A stretch of 29,932 nt of DNA from JAVBNU01 sp031551265 (GTDB taxonomy: Bacteria > Cyanobacteriota > Vampirovibrionia > Gastranaerophilales > Gastranaerophilaceae), in contig JAVBNU010000004.1 in NCBI GenBank assembly GCA_031551265.1, forward strand, positions 1 to 29,932, read 5' to 3'. Numbering within the stretch: the first letter of the stretch is position 1; each line of letters opens with the position of its first letter. The position numbers and the translations under genes were made by a program. Under the pieces are notes generated by a model, which made no database searches, was not told where the DNA came from, and saw only the letters and a program-made list of their open reading frames with translations. Below, piece after piece: positions 13,431 through 22,346 of this stretch.

Positions 13431-14660
13431 CTACTGTATTTTAGCGAATTTACGCTTTCCTGCCTGTAATATTTTTTCGTTACCATCATTTTTTATGATA
13501 TAAGCCAAGTCCGAAATTCTATCATTATTAATTTTTACGGCTCCTTGGATAATCAACCTTTTTGCTTCAGCACGACTCTCGGCGAATAAACATTTAGTCA
13601 ACATATCGATTAAAGTCATATCTTCTTCAAGTTTTACAATTCTTATATCATCAGGTATACCCTTTTTTTGTACTACATTTATAAAATTGTTTTGAGCATC
13701 CTCAGCCGTTTGTTTGTCATAATACATCATTGTGATTGTGTGTGCGAGTATCATTTTGATATCACGCGGGTTTGTACCGGCTTTGAGCTTACCGTCTATC
13801 ATTTTTAAATCATCATTCGATATCGGCGTCAATAGCTCATAGTATTTGTAAATAAGGTTATCAGGTATAGACATCAGCTTACCGTACATGTCATTCGGAG
13901 GTTCTGTTAAAGAAATACAATGTTCAGGATATGTTTTGGACATTTTCACCAAACCATCAGTGCCTTCAATCAAAGGTAAAAGCATTACAAGTTGCGGATT
14001 TTCTTTGCCGTAAGCCAATTGTATCTCGCGCCCTAAAAGGACATTAAAGCGCTGATCCGTACCACCAAGTTCTATATCACTATTAATTGCTACTGAGTCA
14101 TAAGCCTGCATCAGAGGATAAAACATCTCATGTACAGCAATTGGCTTGCCTTCAGCATAACGTTTTGCAAAATCATCACGTGTCATCATCTGTGCAACAG
14201 TTATTTTAGACGCCAGTTTCAATAACTCAACCAACTTCATCGGGTGCAGCCAGTCAGCATTATTCACTATTTCAGCCTTAGAAACGTCAACTATTTTTGA
14301 CATTTGCTCAAGATACGTTTTAGCATTGGCGTCAACTTCCTCTTTGGTCAAACTCGGGCGAGTTTCAGATTTTCCTGAAGGGTCACCAATCATAGCAGTT
14401 GCGCCACCAATCAATAGAATAACTTTATGTCCAGCATCCTGAAATTCACGTAACTTACGCATTACAACGCTGTGACCCAAGTGTAAATCAGGTCTTGTCG
14501 GGTCCATACCCAATTTCACACGCAGTGGACGTTTTTCATTTTCAGCTGTTTGAAATTTTTTAGCCAACTCTTTTATTCCACCGGGTAAAATTTCCGCGCC
14601 TCTTGCAATTTTTTCAGCAAGCTCTATAAATTTTTGTTCAATTTTTGTTTCTTCTGTCAT
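13431..14660 (-). CDS. tyrS: Tyrosine--tRNA ligase
   Basis: A class I aminoacyl-tRNA synthetase that charges tRNA-Tyr, 409 aa. The HIGH-type motif is HLGH at 60-63, in the context LGMDPTRPDLHLGH. GGTDQRFN lies in the tyrosine/tRNA region. The KMSKS motif is KMSKT at 239-243. A C-terminal S4-like RNA-binding domain (ESRAEAKRLIIQGAVKIN) follows. The ATG at 14660 is preceded by AGGA 9 nt upstream. A longer frame to 14705 would run through repeat sequence and is rejected. The gap to trpB (14661-14820) is filled by dispersed repeats. Confidence 0.95.
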   Translation of the reverse strand: MTEETKIEQKFIELAEKIARGAEILPGGIKELAKKFQTAENEKRPLRVKLGMDPTRPDLHLGHSVVMRKLREFQDAGHKVILLIGGATAMIGDPSGKSETRPSLTKEEVDANAKTYLEQMSKIVDVSKAEIVNNADWLHPMKLVELLKLASKITVAQMMTRDDFAKRYAEGKPIAVHEMFYPLMQAYDSVAINSDIELGGTDQRFNVLLGREIQLAYGKENPQLVMLLPLIEGTDGLVKMSKTYPEHCISLTEPPNDMYGKLMSIPDNLIYKYYELLTPISNDDLKMIDGKLKAGTNPRDIKMILAHTITMMYYDKQTAEDAQNNFINVVQKKGIPDDIRIVKLEEDMTLIDMLTKCLFAESRAEAKRLIIQGAVKINNDRISDLAYIIKNDGNEKILQAGKRKFAKIQ

Positions 14661-14698
14661 TCCTATGTATCCTATTTGTTTTATCGTATGGTGCATCC

Positions 14699-14741
14699 CG
14701 CGCACCGAATATTTTTATTTTGGTGGGTGGAATACACCCTA
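14699..14741. repeat. Degenerate GGTGCGT/ACGCACC repeat pieces
   Basis: GCGCACCGAATA at about 14698-14709 is the reverse complement of the TATTCGGTGCG start of the repeats at 19570 and 19669. GGTGGGTGGAATACACCCTA (14722-14741) is a degenerate version of their core. These lie directly upstream of tyrS. Confidence 0.5.
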
Positions 14742-14752
14742 TTTTTTCTTAG

Positions 14753-14791
14753 CCCCTCGCCCCTGTGCGGGAGAGGGGTTGGGGTGAGGGG
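14753..14791. repeat. Intact CCCCTC...GAGGGG dispersed repeat
   Basis: A GC-rich block, CCCCTCGCCCCTGTGCGGGA followed by GAGGGGTTGGGGTGAGGGG. It is homologous in reverse orientation to 19882-19917, with shared flanking GGTACATTCCT/AGGAACGTACC. Such blocks are known as short dispersed repeats in many genomes. Confidence 0.7.
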
Positions 14792-14820
14792 TACATTCCT
14801 CGCAACACCCGCTAATTATT

Positions 14821-16026
14821 TTACACAAAATGCTCAAGCAATCTCTCAGTATCTTTGTCGCCACGCCCTGAAAGATTTACTATAACAATTTGGTCTTTTG
14901 TCAGCACTGGCATCAGTTTTTCAAGGTACGCAACCGCATGTGACGACTCAATTGCCGGTACAATACCTTCAGTTTTTGAAAGCAAGCCGAATGCACGAAT
15001 TGCTTCCTCATCCGTAATCGGATAGTATTTTGCGCGGCCTGAATCACTCAAATAACAATGTTCAGGGCCAACGCCGGGGTAATCCAGTCCGGCAGCAATA
15101 CTATACGAACTGTTCAATACATTACCTTCTTTGTCAGTTATGACATACTGAATTTTGCCGTGCATTTGCATCTTTTTACCCTGTGTTATACTTGCACAGT
15201 GTTTACTTGTTTCAATCCCCAAGCCTGCAGCCTCTAAACCTATTAAGTTAACCTCAGGGTGCTCAATGAAATTATAGAACGAACCGGCAGCATTACTACC
15301 GCCACCTACACATGCAAGCACATAGTCAGGCAAACGACCTTCTTTTTCGAGGATTTGAGCCTTCATTTCCGCACTAATGATTGATTGGAAAAATCTCACC
15401 ATCATCGGATAAGGGTGCGCACCAACGGTTGAACCGATTATATAAAAGACCTCATCAGGATGTGCAAGCCAATAATCACTAGCTGCATCACAAGCGTCTT
15501 TAAGCGTTTTTTCACCGGATTCAACAGACACGACTTTTGCACCTAAAAGTCTCATTCTGTCGACATTTGATTTTTGACGCAGAATATCTTTTGCGCCCAT
15601 AAAGACTGTACATTCGAGCCCTAATAACGCTGCCGCTGTTGCTGATGCAACACCGTGTTGTCCGGCTCCCGTTTCTGCGATAACTTTTGTTGCGCCCATT
15701 TTTTTTGCCAAAAGCGCTTGTCCTATAACATTATTAATTTTGTGTGAGCCGGTGTGGTTCAAATCTTCACGCTTAATATAAATTTTGCCTGTACCATAAT
15801 GCTCCGTTAATTTTTTTGCAAAATAAAGTGGTGTCGGACGTCCTGAAAACTCTTGCAAGAGATCATAAACTTCTTTTCTGAAATTTTCATCATAAAAATA
15901 TTTGTTAAATGCAGCTTCTAAATCTCTCATGACTTTTTTGTGAGCTTCTGTTACCAACATTCCGCCAAATTCACCAAAAAAGCCGTTCTCATCAGGCATT
16001 TTATATTTTTCACTAATTGTGTACAT
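14821..16026 (-). CDS. trpB: Tryptophan synthase beta chain
   Basis: TrpB joins indole and serine to tryptophan with PLP. The 401-aa length is standard for TrpB1. Visible are FGEFGGM, the PLP lysine K96 in HTGSHKINN, the catalytic Glu (E118) in AETGAGQHG, the phosphate loop CVGGGSNAAG, and the C-terminal SGRGDKD. The ATG at 16026 is selected because GGAG lies 8 nt upstream; an in-frame GTG at 16035 would sit on that SD. No trpA or other trp gene is adjacent, so the pathway is split in this genome. It is followed by tyrS, cysK and cysE on the same strand. Confidence 0.96.
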   Translation of the reverse strand: MYTISEKYKMPDENGFFGEFGGMLVTEAHKKVMRDLEAAFNKYFYDENFRKEVYDLLQEFSGRPTPLYFAKKLTEHYGTGKIYIKREDLNHTGSHKINNVIGQALLAKKMGATKVIAETGAGQHGVASATAAALLGLECTVFMGAKDILRQKSNVDRMRLLGAKVVSVESGEKTLKDACDAASDYWLAHPDEVFYIIGSTVGAHPYPMMVRFFQSIISAEMKAQILEKEGRLPDYVLACVGGGSNAAGSFYNFIEHPEVNLIGLEAAGLGIETSKHCASITQGKKMQMHGKIQYVITDKEGNVLNSSYSIAAGLDYPGVGPEHCYLSDSGRAKYYPITDEEAIRAFGLLSKTEGIVPAIESSHAVAYLEKLMPVLTKDQIVIVNLSGRGDKDTERLLEHFV

Positions 16027-16183
16027 GTAATTCACTCCAATTTTTAACCCCTACTATAATAACAAAAAAACATTGAATCACCTAAGTTTGTGTAACAGTT
16101 TTTAATATTATTAACTTCCGTAAAGTCCTATGAAGTTTGCAAAAAATATTATATAATAGACCTAATATCGTATTGAAGTTAGT

Positions 16184-16372
16184 TGTCATCCTGAACTTGT
16201 TTCAGGATCTGAACCAATAATTGGTTATACTTTAAGGCAAGTGAATTGGATAAAAAATAAATTCACCCGGTAATTAAACGGAGCTACATACCTAAAAATA
16301 GTTACATGTGGTAACGCAAAAACAGACAGATGCTGCAACCGGGTTGGCACCGCAAACAAGTTCAGCATGACA
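16184..16372. repeat. MITE-like element with TGTCATCC/GCATGACA ends
   Basis: GTCATCCTGAACTTGTTTCA plus GGATCT (16185-16210) is repeated in inverted orientation at 16328-16371 with compensating C/G changes. The right copy is split by CAACCGGGTTGGCACCGC (16336-16353). The interior holds further small hairpins (CCAAT-A-ATTGG; GTGAATT...AATTCAC) and no coding frame. This fills most of the trpB-helicase gap; the rest (16027-16183) shows nothing else I can call firmly. Confidence 0.6.
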
Positions 16373-16390
16373 CAGAAGAAAGAGAAGATA

Positions 16391-19300
16391 ATGTTACAAG
16401 AAGCAACAAAGATACTAAACTCAGCATTTCATAATAGCTTTATAAAAAGATTGAGCCTATACTTGCATGATTGCGTGCGTGAAGAAGTGCAAAGCTCAAC
16501 TTTTCGAAACCTGAAACAGGACAAAGATAACAAATGGGTTTTTCTCAAAGAAGAAGAAACTCTTTTTACGAATTATCCCCAAGTCATGCGCTTGCACGGT
16601 GATGATAGCTATATTACGGAACTTATGCTGCAATCATCAAATAACCAAAAAGACAGATATCTGCTGTATGGATATTTATTTTTAGTCGGCAAAAGCAACA
16701 AAAATAAGCAAAACAACCAATTTTTGACACCGCTTTTATATGTACCTTGTAAACTGGAGCGTGAAACTCGTTACATCAACTGTGTTTTGCTAGACGAAAA
16801 TTTATCGTTGAACACAGGCGCTTTGACAGCTTTAATGACAAAAAATGACGACGAGGACGAGGTAGAGTTGCTTTTAGACGGCATTCTTGATGCTGTGCCT
16901 GAACTGCCGTTGACACAGGAAAAATTAGATATTTTTATCACAACATTAAAATCAATTATTCCCGATATAGAAATTGCACTTCATCACGAAGAAGATATTG
17001 ACGAAATCAACGTAAGCGAGGACAAAAACGGCAACAGCAACAGTAATGATGATGACGAAATGGAAGAAGTTGACGATATTCGTAACATCAGCAAGCCAAA
17101 GTACAAAGTCGACAGAGTCACTTTAACCAACCAATCAGCAATCATCCTGACAAAACGGCCTCAAATGACTGCAGGCGTTTTGCATGAGCTGAAGCAAATT
17201 TCTGAAAAACCAAGCGGTGTTTTTCGTGAAACAGCTTTAAGTGTAATTAATGACGAATATATCATCTCGAAATCAAAAGGCGAAAAGCCGATTAAAATGG
17301 AAAAAAGCAAAGACTTTTTTCCCGTAACACCACTTGCCCTGAGCAACGCTCAGGAAGATGTATTACGCAAAATTGAGGATAACACATTTGTTGCAGTTTA
17401 CGGACCGCCGGGAACCGGGAAATCCCAGACAATCGTCAATCTTGTTGCGCATTTAGTCGCTAATGGTAAAACCGTTCTCGTAGCTTCACGTATGGATAAA
17501 GCAATTGACGTTGTAGCAGATAGATTAAACGGGCTTGGCGCACCATTCTTAGCGCTAAGAGCCGGTCGCTTGAATTATCAAAAACAATTGAGTTATCAAC
17601 TGCAAGATTTGGTTGCACAAAAAATTGACCTTGACTCAGGCTACGAAAATGCAATGTTCGCGACTGTTGAGGACATGCGCAGTCTGCTTGATATGATAAA
17701 AGATTGCAAAGATAAATCTGAGCAAATCATAAATCTTGAAAAACAATGGCAGGAAACGTACACAGAAAGAGAATTGCAAGAGAAATTTATCGGTAAAGCA
17801 CAATATATCAATAAAAAGCTAAAAAAAGATGAAATCCACGAAATCAAAAACGTCATTGATATGATTGAGCAAAATTTTGAGAAATCAGGATTTTTGGCTA
17901 ACTTAACCGACAAAATTAATGCTTTCAATCTCAAAAAACGCTTAGATCTAAAAGATTTTGAAATCACGCCTGAAAGCATAATGCGTTTGAAGGACGAGTT
18001 AAAAATAAGTGAGCTTATTGCTTCTGCCTACTCGACAGAAATGGCAATGCATAAAGCAGGTAACGTTCACCAGCTGTTTGAGCAAATAAAAATGCTGATG
18101 AATAAACAAAGTCACCTTGCTGTAGAAATATTGAAAAATATTCGTCGTGAGTCAATAAAAGGACTTTTGCGCGACCAAATAAAAAGCCAGCGTTTGAAAA
18201 CGCACGCAATGGCTTTGATTCAACGTAGCAAAAACAAACAAAGCAAAATTCTTGAAGAAGAAGATTTCAAACCATTATTGGAAGCTTTTCCTTGCTGGGG
18301 TGTTACAACATACGCCATTTCCGGTTCGTTGCCTTTAAAACCCGGCATGTTTGATGTTGCAATAATCGATGAAGCTTCACAATGCGATATTGCGAGCTGT
18401 TTCCCGATTTTGTATCGTGCGAAAAAAGCCGTTATTGTCGGTGATGACAAGCAGTTGCCGCACTTGTCATTCCTCGAGAAAGCTAAAGAACAATCATTCT
18501 TGAGCCAGTATGAAATTCCTGACAAGTACCAATTAATGTGGCGTTTCAGAACAAATTCCATGTTCGACTTAGCGAACTACTATTCGCTAACCCCGGTTTT
18601 GCTGGATGAGCATTTCAGAAGTTCTTTGCCGATTATTGATTTTAGTAACAAAGAGTTTTACGGCTCACGCATTCGAATAATGAACAAAACTGTTGATTTT
18701 CCGGATGCGTATGAGTTGAATATCGTTCCTGACGGCAAGGTCGACATGGATGTGACACGCAACATGCCGGAAGTTGAGGCTGTTGTAAAACGTGTACATG
18801 AAATTATTCTTGATGACAATCGTAAAAGTTCAGAAAAGGGATATAAGCCTGTTTCTATCGGTATAATCTCACCTTTTCGTGGTCAGGTTGAATTGATTAA
18901 AAAGGCACTGATGCAGGTGCTGAGCGATGAAATTATGCGAAAACATGATATTGATGTTGGCACCCCACACGTATTCCAGGGTGACGAGCGTGATATTATT
19001 CTGCTTTCGTGGACTGTTGCACAGAACAGTTTCACGCAAAGTTTGACATTCTTGCAAAAACCGAATGTATTTAACGTTGCAATTACACGTGCACGTCACA
19101 AGTTGATTTGTTTCTTGTCACGTGACCCGGCGACTCTGCCTCAAGGTCTGTTGAGAAGCTATATTGAGTACATTGAAGCGTACTTGCAAAAACAAAAGCT
19201 GAAAATCTCTAATATTGAAGAAGGTATTGACGAAAATATTTATAAAAATGATTTCGAAAAAACTGTCGCTGAAGCCCTCAGAAAAGAAGGTCTCACAGTC

Positions 19301-19543
19301 AGAGCAGGTATTGAGCTGGCAGGATTTTCAGCCGATTTGATGGTCTCAAGAGGTGAACAACGTCCGATTATCGTCGAATGTGATGGCGTTGAAGATGAGC
19401 CAAAGTCATACACATCGCCAATTATGAAGCAAACAATTTTGAACCGCTGCGGCTTTGAGATTCTACGCATAAGTTTCCGTGAATGGTATTACAGTCAGGA
19501 TGCGTGCGTTAATCGAGTCGGGCAGTTTTTTGATGCTGAATAA
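16391..19543 (+). CDS. SF1 (UPF1/DNA2-like) helicase with C-terminal MTES_1575/Vsr-like nuclease domain
   Basis: A large ATPase of 1050 aa. The N-terminal third resembles DUF4011-type regions (LTPLLYVPCKLER) and is followed by an acidic linker rich in Asp, Asn and Glu. Helicase motifs in order are GPPGTGKS (338-345), VLVASRMDKAIDVV, IIDEASQCD with D660-E661, VGDDKQLPHLS, HVFQGDERDIILLS and NVAITRARHK. A helical insertion separates motifs Ia and II. The last 90 residues fit a REase-like fold with D982 and E996-C997-D998, then LRISFREW. Helicase-DUF4011-Vsr fusions are known as phage-defence (Hhe-type) proteins, so defence is a reasonable guess, but a repair role is possible. The ATG at 16367 lies inside a repeat; 16391 is preferred. 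It stands alone between repeat clusters. Confidence 0.85.
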   Translation: MLQEATKILNSAFHNSFIKRLSLYLHDCVREEVQSSTFRNLKQDKDNKWVFLKEEETLFTNYPQVMRLHGDDSYITELMLQSSNNQKDRYLLYGYLFLVGKSNKNKQNNQFLTPLLYVPCKLERETRYINCVLLDENLSLNTGALTALMTKNDDEDEVELLLDGILDAVPELPLTQEKLDIFITTLKSIIPDIEIALHHEEDIDEINVSEDKNGNSNSNDDDEMEEVDDIRNISKPKYKVDRVTLTNQSAIILTKRPQMTAGVLHELKQISEKPSGVFRETALSVINDEYIISKSKGEKPIKMEKSKDFFPVTPLALSNAQEDVLRKIEDNTFVAVYGPPGTGKSQTIVNLVAHLVANGKTVLVASRMDKAIDVVADRLNGLGAPFLALRAGRLNYQKQLSYQLQDLVAQKIDLDSGYENAMFATVEDMRSLLDMIKDCKDKSEQIINLEKQWQETYTERELQEKFIGKAQYINKKLKKDEIHEIKNVIDMIEQNFEKSGFLANLTDKINAFNLKKRLDLKDFEITPESIMRLKDELKISELIASAYSTEMAMHKAGNVHQLFEQIKMLMNKQSHLAVEILKNIRRESIKGLLRDQIKSQRLKTHAMALIQRSKNKQSKILEEEDFKPLLEAFPCWGVTTYAISGSLPLKPGMFDVAIIDEASQCDIASCFPILYRAKKAVIVGDDKQLPHLSFLEKAKEQSFLSQYEIPDKYQLMWRFRTNSMFDLANYYSLTPVLLDEHFRSSLPIIDFSNKEFYGSRIRIMNKTVDFPDAYELNIVPDGKVDMDVTRNMPEVEAVVKRVHEIILDDNRKSSEKGYKPVSIGIISPFRGQVELIKKALMQVLSDEIMRKHDIDVGTPHVFQGDERDIILLSWTVAQNSFTQSLTFLQKPNVFNVAITRARHKLICFLSRDPATLPQGLLRSYIEYIEAYLQKQKLKISNIEEGIDENIYKNDFEKTVAEALRKEGLTVRAGIELAGFSADLMVSRGEQRPIIVECDGVEDEPKSYTSPIMKQTILNRCGFEILRISFREWYYSQDACVNRVGQFFDAE

Positions 19544-19569
19544 TGTGGTTTAATGAATATATACCCGAT

Positions 19570-19596
19570 TTATTCGGTGCGTGAGACGCACCCTAC
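19570..19596. repeat. GGTGCGT-GAG-ACGCACC palindromic repeat, copy 1
   Basis: TTTATTCGGTGCGT-GAG-ACGCACCCTAC, a 7-bp perfect stem with a 3-nt centre, lies 27 nt after the helicase gene. No T-tract follows. The helicase-pepP gap (19544-19932) consists of two of these, an AT-rich spacer and one GC-rich repeat, with no supported gene. Confidence 0.65.
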
Positions 19597-19668
19597 TGCT
19601 ACCCAAATACTAGTTAATCCGACAGATGCTGAACACACAAAAATTATGTATAATATAAAAATGTTAAC

Positions 19669-19695
19669 TTATTCGGTGCGTGGAACGCACCCTAC
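19669..19695. repeat. GGTGCGT-GGA-ACGCACC palindromic repeat, copy 2
   Basis: This is the same repeat 99 nt downstream, same orientation, with GGA in place of GAG at the centre and identical TTATTC and CTAC flanks. A short ATG frame reading through it is an artefact of the repeat. Confidence 0.65.
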
Positions 19696-19881
19696 GAAAA
19701 TGTAAGGTGGGTTCCTAATCCATCAAAATAAAAACTTGACACCAAAATAATCCGACAACCCCTGAACATTCACGATTAAGATTTAATTCACAAGATAATG
19801 TTTCAGGGTGACGCTAATAAACCGGATATAACTGCCCACCCAAATAAAGGGTATTTGCATATCAAATAAGGTAGGAACGTA

Positions 19882-19917
19882 CCCCTCACCCAACCCTCTC
19901 CCGCATCGGGGAGAGGG
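19882..19917. repeat. Intact CCCCTCACCC...GAGAGGG repeat
   Basis: CCCCTCACCCAACCCTCTCC, then CGCATC, then GGGGAGAGGG. It ends 15 nt before the pepP start, so its GGGGAGAGGG is the only purine-rich SD candidate for that gene. Confidence 0.7.
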
Positions 19918-19932
19918 CAAAGAAAAAACAAA

Positions 19933-21588
19933 ATGACGAATGAATTAATACAAAATTTAAGAGAATACCTAAAAGCGAATGACATCGATTATTTGCTGGT
20001 TAACACGTGTGATGAATTTTTGCTTGAGTACAATCAAAAGGAATTTTGTGCGCGGTATTGGGTTACTAATTTTACCGGCTCGACTGGCGAAGCGCTCTTG
20101 TCTCAAGACGCTTTATATCTTTTTGTAGATGGAAGATACCACATTCAGGCTGATAATGAAGTCAATAAACAAGATGTTACTGTTGTAAAACTCAGATTGG
20201 GTGAAAGTTTTTCAGATGCGCTGGTAAGCAAAATTCCACCCAATGCGACTCTTGCCATAATACCGGCGAAACTTTCTCTGAGTCTGTATAACCTTTTACG
20301 GCAGAAACTTGGCGATAAAAATATTCAGATTAAACTCATGAATCAGGATCCTGTATTTCATTTTATAGAAAATAATGGCACCGAAAAATACGAAAATTTA
20401 CAACAAGTTAGCAGTACAATTTCCGGCTGCGAAATGGACGATAAACTCAAACGCGCAAGACATTATCTGGCCGATAATGAATGCTTTTTGTTCACGAAAC
20501 TCGAAGATATTGCTTATATGACAAATCTTCGTGGGTACAAAATCCCATATTCATCGACGTTTAAAGCTAAATTCCTTTTGTCGAAAACCGAATGCATGTT
20601 GTTCACAGATGAATATATTTCTGACTTAGGGTGTTGTGAGGTCAAGCCTCTAAGCGCTTTTCAAGGTGTTTTAGATAAATTTGCAGAGAAATATAAAATA
20701 ATTTTTGAGCCTTCATCAATTAATCTGGAGTGCTATAACTGTATAAAAGACAATGCTGTAGAGCTTTCGGCGAATGAAGGCGAACATGTTTTTAACTTTA
20801 AATCTGTAAAGAACAAAAGTGAACTTGAACATTACAAAGACGCCTATAAGCGAACTGATGCGGTCGTTGAATATATATCAGAACTGGTGAATGGTAATGA
20901 AGATTTTTCAGAGTTTGATTTGGCACAAATTGTTGAGGAACAGTATAAAGCCCACGGCGCAGTTGGCTTGAGTTTCAAAACAATTATGGCAATAGGTGAA
21001 AATACAGCAATTATACATTACACCCGGAACTCAAAAGATAAAAAATTACGTGATGGTGATTTAGTGCTTCTCGACTGCGGCGGGTATTTTGAGGGTGGTT
21101 ATGCGACGGATATTACACGTACTTTTGTGCGTGGCAATCCGACTGACTTCCAGAAAAATGTCTACACGACTGTCCTAAAAGGCTTTTTGCTAGGCTATAA
21201 TTACCAAATTACATTAGGCACAACCGGTGAAGACATTGATAGAATAACACGTGAAACTATTGACGCTGAGCAGATTGAAGGCTTTTCGTTTGCACATGGC
21301 TCGGGACATGGCGTTGGCATCGGTGTGCACGAAGGGCCACCTTATGTTTCGCAATCAAAATTCGGCAAGTACGTTTTGAAACCAAACATGATATTCAGCA
21401 TTGAACCGGGTCTTTACAAAGAAGGTTGGGGTGGCGTGAGGCTCGAAAATGTTGTCTACGTGGATGATTCTGAAGAACGTTTGAAATTAACTTCACTTTC
21501 AAACGCAAAGTTTGAAGAAAAGCTGATTGATTATGGTATGCTGGATAACAACGAAAAAGATTTACTGAAAAAATGGCAAAATGGTTAA
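19933..21588 (+). CDS. Xaa-Pro aminopeptidase (aminopeptidase P, M24B family)
   Basis: A cytosolic metallopeptidase that removes N-terminal residues preceding proline. The 551-aa protein is the long three-domain form, with two creatinase-N-like domains (about 1-140 and 150-300) and a pita-bread catalytic domain. The five metal ligands are all present: D381 and D393 (LLDCGGYFEGGYATDITRTF), H459 (GSGHGVG), E491 (SIEPGL) and E505 (RLENVV). The start at 19933 has no close SD. The only purine block, GGGGAGAGGG, is about 15 nt upstream and belongs to a dispersed repeat. An rRNA methyltransferase gene follows 2 nt after the stop. Confidence 0.94.
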   Translation: MTNELIQNLREYLKANDIDYLLVNTCDEFLLEYNQKEFCARYWVTNFTGSTGEALLSQDALYLFVDGRYHIQADNEVNKQDVTVVKLRLGESFSDALVSKIPPNATLAIIPAKLSLSLYNLLRQKLGDKNIQIKLMNQDPVFHFIENNGTEKYENLQQVSSTISGCEMDDKLKRARHYLADNECFLFTKLEDIAYMTNLRGYKIPYSSTFKAKFLLSKTECMLFTDEYISDLGCCEVKPLSAFQGVLDKFAEKYKIIFEPSSINLECYNCIKDNAVELSANEGEHVFNFKSVKNKSELEHYKDAYKRTDAVVEYISELVNGNEDFSEFDLAQIVEEQYKAHGAVGLSFKTIMAIGENTAIIHYTRNSKDKKLRDGDLVLLDCGGYFEGGYATDITRTFVRGNPTDFQKNVYTTVLKGFLLGYNYQITLGTTGEDIDRITRETIDAEQIEGFSFAHGSGHGVGIGVHEGPPYVSQSKFGKYVLKPNMIFSIEPGLYKEGWGGVRLENVVYVDDSEERLKLTSLSNAKFEEKLIDYGMLDNNEKDLLKKWQNG

Positions 21589-21590
21589 GT

Positions 21591-22346
21591 ATGGAAAAAA
21601 TTACAAGTACTACTAACGAAAAAATAAAAGAAGTTGCAAAACTTGCTCAAAAAAAATACCGCACTGAAAGCGGATTGTTTTTGGCTGAAGGCGTTAAGGT
21701 CATTGAACAAGCGCATAAATCAGGCTTTGATATTAAAAATGTGTATGTGATTGAAAGCAAAGTTGAAAAATATAATTTTATAAAAGATAAGCTAATTGTC
21801 GTTAATGAAGCTGTTATGAAAAAAATATCAACGACTGATTCGCCGCCTGATGCGGTTGCAGTGGTTGTGCAAAAAAAATACAGTATTAAGGAACACAAAA
21901 ACGCAAAAAGAATTCTTCTATTGGAAAATATCAAAGACGCAGGTAATTTAGGTACAATAATCCGTACAGCTTGCGCGTTTGATATGGATGCAATCATTTT
22001 AGCAGGTGATTGTGTAGATATATACAACCCGAAAGTCGTGCGTGCAACAGTTGGCAATCTTTTTCAAATACCGATTTTGCAAGTCGAAAATGTGACTGAG
22101 CTAAAAAAACTTTTTCCTGAGCATGCCCTTATAGCAACAGTGGTGAGAGATGAAGCGACAATTGCTCTTGATAAAATTGATTTCAAGAAGCCTTTTATCA
22201 TTGCTTTTGGCTCTGAGGCTGACGGGCTTTCTGATGAATTAATTAAAAATGCAGATTTGAAAACAACAATTGAACACAATAAAAATGTCGAGTCGCTGAA
22301 TTTAAGCACAGCTGTGGCGATTGTCGCTCATGCGGCAACTGTTTAG
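21591..22346 (+). CDS. TrmH/SpoU-family RNA 2'-O-methyltransferase
   Basis: A SPOUT-fold methyltransferase, 251 aa, likely methylating rRNA (RlmB-like) or tRNA ribose. It has the N-terminal substrate-binding domain (SGLFLAEGVKVIEQA) and the three SpoU motifs: ENIKDAGNLGTIIRTA, AFGSEADGLSDEL and ESLNLSTAVAIVAHA, which form the trefoil-knot SAM site. The ATG at 21591 is chosen, 2 nt after the pepP stop, suggesting coupling; an in-frame ATG at 21573 lies inside pepP. The exact target nucleotide cannot be told. Its stop overlaps the end of a small convergent gene by 3 bp. Confidence 0.92.
   Translation: MEKITSTTNEKIKEVAKLAQKKYRTESGLFLAEGVKVIEQAHKSGFDIKNVYVIESKVEKYNFIKDKLIVVNEAVMKKISTTDSPPDAVAVVVQKKYSIKEHKNAKRILLLENIKDAGNLGTIIRTACAFDMDAIILAGDCVDIYNPKVVRATVGNLFQIPILQVENVTELKKLFPEHALIATVVRDEATIALDKIDFKKPFIIAFGSEADGLSDELIKNADLKTTIEHNKNVESLNLSTAVAIVAHAATV

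Noticed and set aside
16036..16100. Promoter and attenuator for trpB
   Set aside because: A TATTATAGT-like -10 is visible on the minus strand but no -35 at proper spacing, and no Trp-rich leader peptide or paired hairpins.
19660..19706. 14-codon ATG frame between the helicase and pepP
   Set aside because: It reads through the GGTGCGT repeat and has no SD.
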